The notes under the pieces were generated by a model, which made no database searches, was not told the origin of the DNA, and saw only the letters and a program-made list of their open reading frames with translations. Below, piece by piece: positions 8,539 to 16,117 of a stretch of 64,000 bases of DNA. The stretch's first letter is position 1, and the number at the start of each line of letters is the position of its first letter. Source of the stretch: Parvibaculum sp039680535 (GTDB taxonomy: Bacteria; Pseudomonadota; Alphaproteobacteria; Parvibaculales; Parvibaculaceae); the NCBI RefSeq assembly GCF_039680535.1, contig NZ_JBDKSS010000008.1:186001-250000 (forward strand), given 5' to 3'. The position numbers and the translations under genes are program-made.

Positions 8539-10266
8539 CTATCGCATCGTGCGCGCAAGAAGCGGCCGCAACGTCTTGAGAGAGCGCGTGTTCAGCACGT
8601 CGCTCTTTTCGAGCCAGCCACGGCGCGCCTGCGCAACGCCGAAGCGCAGATAGGCGAGATCCTGCGCCCTGTGCGCATCGGTTCCGATGCTGAGGAGAAC
8701 CCCCTCCTCCTTCGCCAGACGGCAGTGGATGTCGGTGAGGTCGAGCCGGTCCGGATGGGCATTCAATTCGAGGAAGCAGCCACGCTCCTTCGCGGCGCGG
8801 ATGATCCTCGGCATGTCGACATCATAAGGCTCTCGCTCTTCGATGAGCCTGCCGGTCGGATGCGCGAGCACAGTGAAATGCGGACGCTCCATGGCGCGGA
8901 GAATACGTTCGGTCTGTTTCGCGCGCGAAAGTCCGAACTGGCTGTGAACCGCGCCGATCACGAAATCGAGATGGCCAAGAACTTCGTCTGGCAGATCGAG
9001 CTTTCCGTCTTCCAGAATATCGACCTCGATGCCCTTCAGCAGCGTGATCCCGGATTTCTCCGCATTGATGCGGTCGATCGCGTCGCCCTGCCGCATCAGC
9101 CTCTTCGTATCGAGACCATGCGTCATGGCGAGATGGCGCGAGTGATCGGTAATGGCAAGATATTCGAGACCTCGCGCACGCGCCGCCTCGGCCATCTCGC
9201 CAAGCGTCTCATGGCCGTCCGTCGCATTGGTGTGGGCATGAAGATCGCCGCGCAGATCGCTCAGCGCCACCAGATGCGGAAGCTTTCCCGCTGCCGCCGC
9301 TTCGATCTCGCCGCGATCCTCGCGAAGCTCGGGCTCGATGTAAGGTAGATCGACGGCGCGATAGACCTCCTCCTCCGTCTTGCCGGCGATGCGCTTCTCA
9401 CCCCGGAAGACGCCATATTCATTTATCTTCAGGCCGCGCTTCTGGCCGATTTTGCGAATGGCGATGTTGTGAGCCTTGCTGCCTGTAAAATAATGAAGCG
9501 CAGCGCCATAGCTCTGCGGCGGCACGACACGCAGATCGACCTGCAAACCGGATTGCAAGGCAATGGTCGCGCGGGTGGTGCCGGCCGCCATCACCTTTCC
9601 GACTTCTTCATAAGCCGTGAACCGCGCAACCACCGGCTCGCCTTTTGGCGCGGTGGCAAGGATGTCGATGTCTCCGACCGTCTCGCGGCAACGGCGGTAG
9701 CTGCCCGCGACGATGAGCTTCTCGATACCGGGCGCGCCGCGCAGCCAGGCGAGCAGAGGTTCGACATAGCTCTCCGCCAGCGCAAGCTTCAGCCGCGCCG
9801 GGGCCTTGCTCCGCGCCTCCACTGCATGAAGAAGCTTCGTTTCCGTGGTAGCACCAAATCCCGGCAATGCGCGGACACGCCCGTCGAGAAGCGCGCGGTG
9901 CAACTGCTCGACATTGTGAAGATCGAGTTCCTCGCAAAGAGCGCGCACGCGCTTCGGTCCCAGCCCCGGCAGCTTCAGCAATTCGGTGGCAACGGCGGGA
10001 ATATCTTTCCGCAAGCGGTCGAGCAGCGGAAGATGGCCGGACTTCGCGAGCGTTGCGATCTTCTCGGCCAGATCGTCACCTATGCCGGGAAGCTCGGCCA
10101 GATCGTCGCCACGCTGAAGCATGACCGAAACTTCCGTGTCGAGACTGCGAATGACGCGGGAGGCGTTGCGATAGGCGCGCACGCGGAAGGGATTGGCATT
10201 CTGAAGCTCGAGAAGATCGGCCACATCATCCAGCGCCTGCGCGATATCGGGATTGTGAGTGGGCAT
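8539..10266 (-). CDS. polX: DNA polymerase/3'-5' exonuclease PolX (family X polymerase with PHP domain)
   Basis: About 575 residues from ATG 10266 (MPTHNPD, where family similarity begins); ATG at 10281 or 10308 are possible but none has a good Shine-Dalgarno. Domains in order: N-terminal helix-hairpin-helix 8-kDa domain (ELPGIGDDLAEKI, LPGLGPKRVRAL), the nucleotidyltransferase core with GSYRRCRETVGDIDIL carrying the catalytic Asp pair and a third Asp in LQVDLRVV, then a C-terminal PHP phosphoesterase domain with metal motifs DLHAHTNATDGH, ITDHS, GAVHSQF, AHPTGR, NAHPDR and IGTDAH. Bacterial PolX enzymes work in gap-filling base excision repair. All PHP metal residues look intact, so the 3'-5' exonuclease/phosphoesterase should be active. 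Confidence 0.93.
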   Translation of the reverse strand: MPTHNPDIAQALDDVADLLELQNANPFRVRAYRNASRVIRSLDTEVSVMLQRGDDLAELPGIGDDLAEKIATLAKSGHLPLLDRLRKDIPAVATELLKLPGLGPKRVRALCEELDLHNVEQLHRALLDGRVRALPGFGATTETKLLHAVEARSKAPARLKLALAESYVEPLLAWLRGAPGIEKLIVAGSYRRCRETVGDIDILATAPKGEPVVARFTAYEEVGKVMAAGTTRATIALQSGLQVDLRVVPPQSYGAALHYFTGSKAHNIAIRKIGQKRGLKINEYGVFRGEKRIAGKTEEEVYRAVDLPYIEPELREDRGEIEAAAAGKLPHLVALSDLRGDLHAHTNATDGHETLGEMAEAARARGLEYLAITDHSRHLAMTHGLDTKRLMRQGDAIDRINAEKSGITLLKGIEVDILEDGKLDLPDEVLGHLDFVIGAVHSQFGLSRAKQTERILRAMERPHFTVLAHPTGRLIEEREPYDVDMPRIIRAAKERGCFLELNAHPDRLDLTDIHCRLAKEEGVLLSIGTDAHRAQDLAYLRFGVAQARRGWLEKSDVLNTRSLKTLRPLLARTMR

Positions 10267-10376
10267 GGGCGGCGACCACATCGGAGCTGAGTGACACTTC
10301 AAAAGCATCGCAGCCGAAATGGAGAGGCGTTACATTGACCTGCATCAACCCGAATGGGTAACAGGAGCTTCATAAG

Positions 10377-11015
10377 CTGGATATCGCAGGCATCATCATA
10401 GCGGGTGGCCGCGGGACGCGATTAGGCGCCCCGGAAAAGCCGCTCGCGCCCTTTCGCGGGGCTACGCTTCTCGATGCGGTGATGGACCTCGCCCGACCGC
10501 AGGTCTCGGCGCTCGCCATCAATATTCGCGCTGATGCAGCAGACGCCTATGCAGACTGGCGGGCCCGGGGCATTGCCTGCCTGCACGATCCTTTCTCGGG
10601 AAATGCCGGTCCGCTCGGTGGCGTCGTCGCGGGCCTCGAATGGGCGGCGGAACTTGGCTCGGCCCAATGGCTCGCAACCTTTCCCGCCGACGCGCCGTTT
10701 CTTCCACGCAATCTCGTCGCAAGGCTCGCCGCCGTCCGCGAGCCCCATGCGGCAAGGCCTGTCGTCGCAACGAGCGCCGCGGGGATCGAGGGGCTTTGCG
10801 CCCTGTGGCCGCTCGACTGCCTGTCCCGTTTGCGCGAAGGCGTCGAGGATGGAAGCTTCCGCAGCGTGTGGCAAACCCTGGCGGCCTTCGGCGCAATTCA
10901 CCGCTCAATCGACGATCCGCAGGCCTTCTTCAATGTGAACACGCCTGCCGACCTCGCGGAGGCCGAACGCATCGCCGCACTCAGGCGGCCGAGTATTCCC
11001 GGCGCAAATCCCTGA
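10377..11015 (+). CDS. mobA: molybdenum cofactor guanylyltransferase MobA, apparent CTG start
   Basis: 212 residues. The nucleotide-binding signature IIIAGGRGTRLG with a following EKPLAPF lysine, GPLGGVVAGLE and the metal-binding FPADAPFL identify MobA, which attaches GMP to molybdopterin. The conserved N-terminus begins only five residues after CTG 10377, and an in-frame TAA at 10359-10361 rules out any upstream ATG, GTG or TTG; an AGGAG lies nine bases before the CTG. Starting instead at GTG 10479 would delete the GTP-binding loop. Initiation at CTG (or ATC 10383) is therefore inferred. Its 3' end overlaps the convergent desaturase gene by 35 bp. Other cofactor genes are not nearby. Confidence 0.88.
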   Translation: MDIAGIIIAGGRGTRLGAPEKPLAPFRGATLLDAVMDLARPQVSALAINIRADAADAYADWRARGIACLHDPFSGNAGPLGGVVAGLEWAAELGSAQWLATFPADAPFLPRNLVARLAAVREPHAARPVVATSAAGIEGLCALWPLDCLSRLREGVEDGSFRSVWQTLAAFGAIHRSIDDPQAFFNVNTPADLAEAERIAALRRPSIPGANP

Positions 11016-12018
11016 AGGAAATGAGCTGGCGGCGCTTTTCGTCCCAAAGGGCGAGGCTCACGCATTTGAAGCTTTGCAGCAGCGTCACGCGACCGACGCC
11101 GCGCAGTTCCGGATGGTCGCGCAGAACTTCCGGCAGACGGTAATAGGGAATGCGGCTCGAAAGGTGATGCACATGATGCACGCCGATATTCGCGGAGAAC
11201 CACCGAAGCACAGGCGGAAGCACATAGTAGGAGCTGCCATGCAGCGCCGCATCCTGCATATGCCAGCTGTCGCCCTTCGACCATTGCGTCTCTTCGAACT
11301 GGTGCTGAATGAAGAAGAGCCAGACACCCGCCGTCGCACCGAGAAGCACGACCGGGAGTTGGATGAGGATGAAGGGCCAGAAGCCTACCGCCCAGATCAT
11401 CAGGCCCGCCGCCACCGCGATAGCGATGTTGGTCGACATGGCACTCGCCCATGGCCGCCAGCCCTTGCTCATGAAGCCGGTGGGCACGCGGCTCTGCACA
11501 AGAAAGAGATACATCGGGCCGATTCCGAACATCACGATCGGGTGCCGATAGAAGCGATAGCGAAGCCGCCCCCAGCGCGAGCGTGCGAGGTACTCCTCAA
11601 CCGTCAGCGTATCCACATCGCCAATGCCGCGCCGGTCGAGATTGCCGGCCGTTGCGTGATGAATGGCGTGGCTGCGCTTCCAGTGGTCATAGGGCGTCAG
11701 TGTCAGCACACTGATGATACGGCCGACCCAGTCGTTACCCGCCCGGTTCGGCAGGAAGGCGCCATGGCCGCAATCATGCTGGATGAGGAACAGGCGAACC
11801 AGAAACCCGGCTGCGGGCAGCATCAGCAGGGCGTAGAGCCAGATATAGCCACGATAGAAGGCGAGCGCCATCAAGCCCCAGGCGATGACGAAGGGTACGG
11901 CCGTCACCGCAAGTTCGAAGATTCCGCGCCCGGTATTCGCATCACGATAATGATTGAGCAGACGCGCCAGGCGGCCCGCATCGAGGCGCGGGGCCGCGCG
12001 TTCATCCTGCGCCGTCAT
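10981..12018 (-). CDS. membrane fatty acid desaturase (acyl-lipid delta-12/omega-6 type)
   Basis: 345 residues with ATG preceded by CAGGAG. The three histidine boxes of di-iron membrane desaturases are intact: HDCGH (in LIQHDCGHGAF), HAIHH (RSHAIHHATAG) and HHVHH (NIGVHHVHHLSS). At least four hydrophobic segments are seen, two before the first box (around residues 38-58 and 60-80), and a pair around 195-235 between the second and third boxes. It would introduce a double bond in membrane acyl chains using electrons from a ferredoxin or cytochrome b5. Monocistronic by appearance; its 3' end overlaps mobA. Regiospecificity cannot be read from the sequence. Confidence 0.9.
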   Translation of the reverse strand: MTAQDERAAPRLDAGRLARLLNHYRDANTGRGIFELAVTAVPFVIAWGLMALAFYRGYIWLYALLMLPAAGFLVRLFLIQHDCGHGAFLPNRAGNDWVGRIISVLTLTPYDHWKRSHAIHHATAGNLDRRGIGDVDTLTVEEYLARSRWGRLRYRFYRHPIVMFGIGPMYLFLVQSRVPTGFMSKGWRPWASAMSTNIAIAVAAGLMIWAVGFWPFILIQLPVVLLGATAGVWLFFIQHQFEETQWSKGDSWHMQDAALHGSSYYVLPPVLRWFSANIGVHHVHHLSSRIPYYRLPEVLRDHPELRGVGRVTLLQSFKCVSLALWDEKRRQLISFRDLRREYSAA

Positions 12019-12351
12019 GGTCGCATCTCCTGTTCACGCGCCCCATGGCGCGCATTGTCGAGCGGTACACAGCCGACGACAGGTGTCGAATCCCCGCGCA
12101 GTTCTGCCTGCGCGAGTGTCGGAAGCATGCGCCATTCGATGTGGATCGTGCTGGAACAGAAACGCGACCTGAAACAAGTGCCCGATTTTTATGGCGGAAG
12201 AAAGGTCTATCGCGTCGCACCCGCCGGACCGGCGGAGAACCGCCATTTTTGGCCCCCGGCGGACAGCGGGACGAAGCGTATCCGCCCCTGCAGGCAGACC
12301 TGACGAGGGGTTGGGGGGCACAGCCGCGACGGCCGCGCCCCCCGCCCTTTC
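12019..12351. other. intergenic stretch without a supportable gene
   Basis: 333 bases between the desaturase start and the alcohol dehydrogenase stop. Overlapping frames are open on both strands only because of high GC; none has a Shine-Dalgarno or recognisable protein. It holds two hairpins: a strong GC-rich one at 12313-12343 and a small terminator-like one at 12231-12250 (GGCGG-AGAA-CCGCC then ATTTTT) that reads on the plus strand, where no gene precedes it. Confidence 0.6.
12313..12343 (-). terminator. hairpin downstream of the alcohol dehydrogenase gene
   Basis: GGGGGGC and GCCCCCC arms enclose a second complementary segment (with G-U pairs), a 13-bp stem with a 5-nt loop starting about nine bases past the stop at 12352. 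There is no U-tract, so it may act as an mRNA-stabilising end or rho-assisted terminator. Confidence 0.5.
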
Positions 12352-13455
12352 TCAGGCGCCGGTCAGCAGCACGACCTTGACGCAATCGCCATGATGCTGC
12401 TCCGCGATAGCCTTGTTGATCTCGGACAGCGGATAGGTGCGGATGAGTTTGTCGAAGGGAAGACGCCCCTGTTTGTAATACTCGATCATCTCCGGGATGA
12501 AGACATCCGGATCGCTGTCACCCTCGATGATGCCTTTGATCGTATGGCCGAAGGTGATGACGGTGGAGAGATCGCCCGGAACCGGCGTGCCGGGCGGGCA
12601 GACGCCGACAATGCCGAAGACGCCATGCGAGCCGAGGCAGTTCATCGTCGCGTTCACCACGGCAGGAATGCCCGTCGTGTCGAAGGCATAGTCGACGCCG
12701 AACGGCAGGATCTCCTTCACCGCCGCGGCGAGATCGGGCGAAGCCTTCGGGTCGATCGTGTGCGTTGCGCCAAGTTCGAGCGCGATCTTGCGCCGCGCCT
12801 CATGCGGCTCCAGCACGATGATCGTGCCGCAACCCTGAATCACCGCACCCATGACGGCACTGAGGCCGACGGCACCGCCGCCAAGGATCAGCACCGAGGA
12901 GCCCTTCTCGCAGGCGAGCGAACGGATGATGCCGCCCGCACCCGTCTGAACGCCGCAGCCGAGCGGGCCGACAAGTTCCAGCGGGACGCCTTCCGGCACC
13001 TTCACGACATTGCGCTCATAGGTCAGGCAGTAGGTTGCAAAGGAGGACTGACCGAAGAAGTTGCTCGACACATCCTCGCCGCCCTTGTGCAGCGCCTTGG
13101 TGCCGTCCGGCCGCATGCCGATATAGTTCAGCATCGGCATGGTGCGGCAATAGGCGGGCTGGCCCTTCTCGCAGCGGTCGCATTCGCCGCAGGAACGGAA
13201 GGTGATGGCAACGCGGTCGCCCGCCTTCACCTTGGAGACGCTGGAGCCGACCTTTTCGACAATGCCCGAGCCCTCATGACCGAGCACGGCGGGCAGGCCA
13301 AGAAGCCCCGCCGCCTTGAAGACGAGGTCAGTGTGGCAAAGCCCGACGCCCACGACGCGAACGAGAATCTCATCGGCGCGCGGATCGTCGATCTCGACTT
13401 CCTCGATGCTGAAATCGACATCGGCGCCACGTGCAACCGCTGCGGTTATTTTCAT
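12352..13455 (-). CDS. zinc-dependent alcohol dehydrogenase (MDR superfamily, aryl/long-chain alcohol type)
   Basis: 367 residues; ATG preceded by AGGAGAGAG. Catalytic zinc ligands C40 (GLCHTD) and H60 with E61 (GHEGSG), plus the later GPLGCGVQTG cysteine; the structural zinc lobe is complete with C89, C92, C95 and C103. The Rossmann motif LGGGAVG follows, then VLEPHEARR, where the acidic residue suggests NAD preference. Organisation and length resemble benzyl-alcohol (XylB-like) and related group III alcohol dehydrogenases. It lies 23 nt downstream of the P450 gene on the same strand, so it probably oxidises the alcohol produced by that hydroxylase to an aldehyde or ketone. Confidence 0.9.
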   Translation of the reverse strand: MKITAAVARGADVDFSIEEVEIDDPRADEILVRVVGVGLCHTDLVFKAAGLLGLPAVLGHEGSGIVEKVGSSVSKVKAGDRVAITFRSCGECDRCEKGQPAYCRTMPMLNYIGMRPDGTKALHKGGEDVSSNFFGQSSFATYCLTYERNVVKVPEGVPLELVGPLGCGVQTGAGGIIRSLACEKGSSVLILGGGAVGLSAVMGAVIQGCGTIIVLEPHEARRKIALELGATHTIDPKASPDLAAAVKEILPFGVDYAFDTTGIPAVVNATMNCLGSHGVFGIVGVCPPGTPVPGDLSTVITFGHTIKGIIEGDSDPDVFIPEMIEYYKQGRLPFDKLIRTYPLSEINKAIAEQHHGDCVKVVLLTGA

Positions 13456-13478
13456 TTCTCTCTCCTTGTCGACTTTTT

Positions 13479-14804
13479 TCAGGCGAAGCGGTAGCGGACC
13501 GGCATCGATTTGAGGCCGCTGACGAAATTCGCCCGCGTGTTCTTCGGCTCGCCCGCCAGTTCAATATCCTTCAGGCGCGGCAGAAGCTCGTTGTAGAGCG
13601 CCTTGATCTCCATGCGCGCGAGATGCATGCCGAGGCAGAGATGGGCGCCATAGCCAAAGGCGATCTGGCGGTTCGGCGTGCGATCCACCTTGAACTTGAA
13701 GGGCTCGTCAAAGACCTCCTCGTCGCGGTTTCCGCTCGGATAGTGGAGACAGATACCGTCGCCCGCCTTGATGGTCTTTCCGCGCAGCGTGTAGTCCTCC
13801 ATCGCAGTGCGCATGAAGTGTTTCACCGGCGTCACCCAGCGGATCGATTCTTCGACCGCACCCGGCAACAGGGAAAGATCGCCCTTGAGCTTCGCCATCT
13901 GATCCGGATTCTTGATGAGCTGGAGAAGCCCGCCCGAGGTCACCGAGCTTGTCGTGTCGTGGCCTGCCGTCGCGACGATGACGTAGTAGCTCATCGCTTC
14001 GCGGTCGCCGATGAGCTGGCCGTCGATCATGCCATTGGCGATGACGCTGGCGACATCGTCCTTCGGATTCTTGCGGCGGTCCGCGGTGATCGCGCCGAAA
14101 TAGTCGAACAGCGCCTGGGCCGTCGCCGCGAGATCGACGCTCTGGCCGCGCTCGCCACTGAAGACGACGGTATCGTCATCGCCCTTGTGGTCAGTCGCGG
14201 CCGTCACATCCGGATCGCCGGGGCCGAAGATTTCCTGCGTCATCTTCAGCATGAAGGGCTCGTCTTCCTTCGGCACGCCGAGAAGCTGCATGATGACGCG
14301 CAGCGGATACCACAGCGCAACTTCCTTCACGAAGTCGCATTCGCTGCCGAGCTCCTGCATTCGGTCGACATGATCCTTTGCGAGGCCCGCGATCCGCCCT
14401 TCGAGCTTCTTGAGGTTCGGCGGCATGAACCAACTCTGCGTGAGATTCCGCAGCTTGTAGTGAATGGGATCGTCGAGATCGACCAGCGTACGGAAAAGAT
14501 GCGTATCGCCCACGGTAGCTTTCAGCCATTCCTCGCCTTCGACGGGCGAGAGGTAGGTGCGCATCCGGTTCACGAACTTGTCGCTCTGGCGCTCGATCTC
14601 CTGAATGTCGGCATGCTTGGTGATCGACCAGAAAGGCCGGAAACCGCGCGGCTTCATCAGTCGAACGGGATCTTCCTTGCGCAGCTTCGCGAACACCGCA
14701 TGGATATCATCTTCATTGGCATAAAGTTCCGGATTGACGACCTCGTCGTCGATGCTGTCCCGCGTGTAGCCGGGGAACGCATTGCTCGCTTCCGCAGTGC
14801 TCAT
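13479..14804 (-). CDS. bacterial class I cytochrome P450
   Basis: 441 residues, soluble, no N-terminal anchor. The I-helix oxygen-activation motif AGHDTTSS, the K-helix ESIRW and the heme loop FGYGAHLCLG with ligand C390 are all present. The AGHDTTS signature and overall shape recall terpene-hydroxylating families such as CYP108/CYP111 and also steroid-type CYPs; this is family knowledge, not a computed match. A Shine-Dalgarno GGAGG precedes the ATG. It is transcribed with the alcohol dehydrogenase; no ferredoxin or ferredoxin reductase gene is in the window, so redox partners are elsewhere. A perfect 7-bp inverted repeat sits about 35 nt upstream of the start. Confidence 0.93.
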   Translation of the reverse strand: MSTAEASNAFPGYTRDSIDDEVVNPELYANEDDIHAVFAKLRKEDPVRLMKPRGFRPFWSITKHADIQEIERQSDKFVNRMRTYLSPVEGEEWLKATVGDTHLFRTLVDLDDPIHYKLRNLTQSWFMPPNLKKLEGRIAGLAKDHVDRMQELGSECDFVKEVALWYPLRVIMQLLGVPKEDEPFMLKMTQEIFGPGDPDVTAATDHKGDDDTVVFSGERGQSVDLAATAQALFDYFGAITADRRKNPKDDVASVIANGMIDGQLIGDREAMSYYVIVATAGHDTTSSVTSGGLLQLIKNPDQMAKLKGDLSLLPGAVEESIRWVTPVKHFMRTAMEDYTLRGKTIKAGDGICLHYPSGNRDEEVFDEPFKFKVDRTPNRQIAFGYGAHLCLGMHLARMEIKALYNELLPRLKDIELAGEPKNTRANFVSGLKSMPVRYRFA

Positions 14805-14838
14805 ATAACCCTCCTCCTGCCGCCGGACACCGGCGACG

Positions 14839-14855
14839 AAATGCCTTAGGCATTT
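14839..14855. promoter_or_regulatory. palindrome upstream of the P450 operon
   Basis: AAATGCC-TTA-GGCATTT, a perfect 7-bp inverted repeat with a 3-bp centre, 34 nt before the P450 ATG in an otherwise GC-rich gap. It looks like an operator for a dimeric repressor; no regulator gene is adjacent, so the binding protein is unknown. Confidence 0.45.
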
Positions 14856-15014
14856 TGTTCTGAACCGGCCTCCCAGCCGGATTGGCGCATAGATTAGCCA
14901 GACGGCGGCGCAGGGCCAGCCGATTCATCCGGCCCGCCGCATGGCGCCCCAACCCACCGCGAAACATGGCCCTGACGCTGCGTCGCAGACTCGGGATTCC
15001 AAACCCTTTTGTAG

Positions 15015-15029
15015 GTTCAGGGAATGAAC
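15015..15029. promoter_or_regulatory. small inverted repeat upstream of the nitronate monooxygenase gene
   Basis: GTTCA-N5-TGAAC, extending to AGGTTCA / TGAACTT with one mismatch, 60 nt before the ATG at 15089. Possible operator; evidence is only the symmetry and position. Confidence 0.3.
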
Positions 15030-15088
15030 TTAAGGTATGAATCAGAACGCGGTGACATGCCGCCACGGAAACGACGAGGAACAGAAAA

Positions 15089-16066
15089 ATGAAGACGCGT
15101 ATCACCGAACTTTTCGGGATCAAGCATCCGATCATTCAGGGCGGCATGCATTTCGTCGGGCTCGCCGAGATGGCGGCCGCCGTCTCCAATGCCGGTGGCC
15201 TCGGCATCATCACCGGCCTGACGCAGCCGACGCCGGAAGCGCTGTCGAAGGAAATCGCCCGCTGCCGCGAGATGACCGACAAGCCCTTCGGTGTGAACCT
15301 CACCTTCCTGCCAGGCTTCGCCAATCCGCCCTATCCCGAATATATCGACGCGATCATTCAGGGCGGCGTGAGGGCGGTCGAGACGGCGGGCCGCAGCCCA
15401 GAGCAGTACATGCCCGCGCTGAAGGCCGGCGGCGTGAAGGTGATCCACAAATGCACCTCCGTCCGCCATTCGCTGAAGGCCGAGAAGATCGGCTGCGACG
15501 CGGTAAGCGTCGACGGCTTCGAATGCGGCGGACATCCGGGCGAAGACGATGTGCCGAACATGATCCTTCTGCCCCGTGCGGCGGAAGAGCTGAAGATCCC
15601 CTTCGTCGCCTCGGGCGGCATGGCGGATGCCCGCAGCCTCGTCGCGGCGCTGGCGCTCGGCGCGGAAGGCATGAACATGGGCACACGCTTCATCGCCACC
15701 AAGGAAGCCCCTGTGCATGAGAATGTGAAGAAGGCGATCGTCGCTGCTTCGGAACTCGACACGCGCCTCATCATGCGCAATCTCCGCAACACGGAGCGCG
15801 TGCTCACCAATGCGGCGGTCGAGAAGATCGTCGAGATCGAGCACACCAAGGGCGAAGGCCTCGGCATCGAGGATATTCGCGAACTCGTCGGTGGCGTCTA
15901 TCCGCGCATCATGCAGAAGGGTGAAATGGATGCAGGTGCCTGGAGCTGCGGCATGGTCGCGGGTCTCATCCACGACATTCCGACTGTGAAGGAACTGATC
16001 GACCGGATCATGAGCGAGGCGACCGTGATCATCCGCAAGCGTCTCGAAGGTTTCCTCGACGCCTGA
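15089..16066 (+). CDS. nitronate monooxygenase / 2-nitropropane dioxygenase-like FMN enzyme
   Basis: 325 residues, TIM-barrel FMN enzyme of the NPD family. Begins at the FMN-binding edge IKHPIIQGGMHFVG with NAGGLGIITG; the middle has VIHKCTSVRHSLKAEKIGCDAVSVDGFECGGHPG with the characteristic GxECGGH glycine-histidine loop, then VASGGMADARSLVAALALGAEGMNMGTRF, the phosphate-binding region. Family members oxidise alkyl nitronates, but many are really enoyl or other FMN oxidoreductases, so the physiological substrate is open. Divergent from the P450 operon, with AGGA upstream of the start and a strong terminator after the stop. Confidence 0.88.
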   Translation: MKTRITELFGIKHPIIQGGMHFVGLAEMAAAVSNAGGLGIITGLTQPTPEALSKEIARCREMTDKPFGVNLTFLPGFANPPYPEYIDAIIQGGVRAVETAGRSPEQYMPALKAGGVKVIHKCTSVRHSLKAEKIGCDAVSVDGFECGGHPGEDDVPNMILLPRAAEELKIPFVASGGMADARSLVAALALGAEGMNMGTRFIATKEAPVHENVKKAIVAASELDTRLIMRNLRNTERVLTNAAVEKIVEIEHTKGEGLGIEDIRELVGGVYPRIMQKGEMDAGAWSCGMVAGLIHDIPTVKELIDRIMSEATVIIRKRLEGFLDA

Positions 16067-16076
16067 TGCAAATGAA

Positions 16077-16113
16077 ATTTCGGCTCGCATTCAAACCGAA
16101 TGCGAGCCGAAAT
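16077..16113. terminator. hairpin terminator between convergent genes
   Basis: A 16-bp perfect stem (arms 16077-16092 and 16098-16113, 5-nt loop) between the stops of the nitronate monooxygenase and cysNC genes. T-rich on the minus-strand exit side, so it is clearest as the cysNC terminator. Confidence 0.8.
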
Positions 16114-16117
16114 CTTC

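Noticed and set aside
11074..12303. A 409-codon plus-strand open frame
   Set aside because: Antisense to the desaturase gene with its three histidine boxes; composition is that of a shadow.
12019..12351. Short open frames on both strands in the desaturase/alcohol dehydrogenase gap
   Set aside because: Arg/Pro-rich translations, no Shine-Dalgarno and mutually overlapping in several frames.
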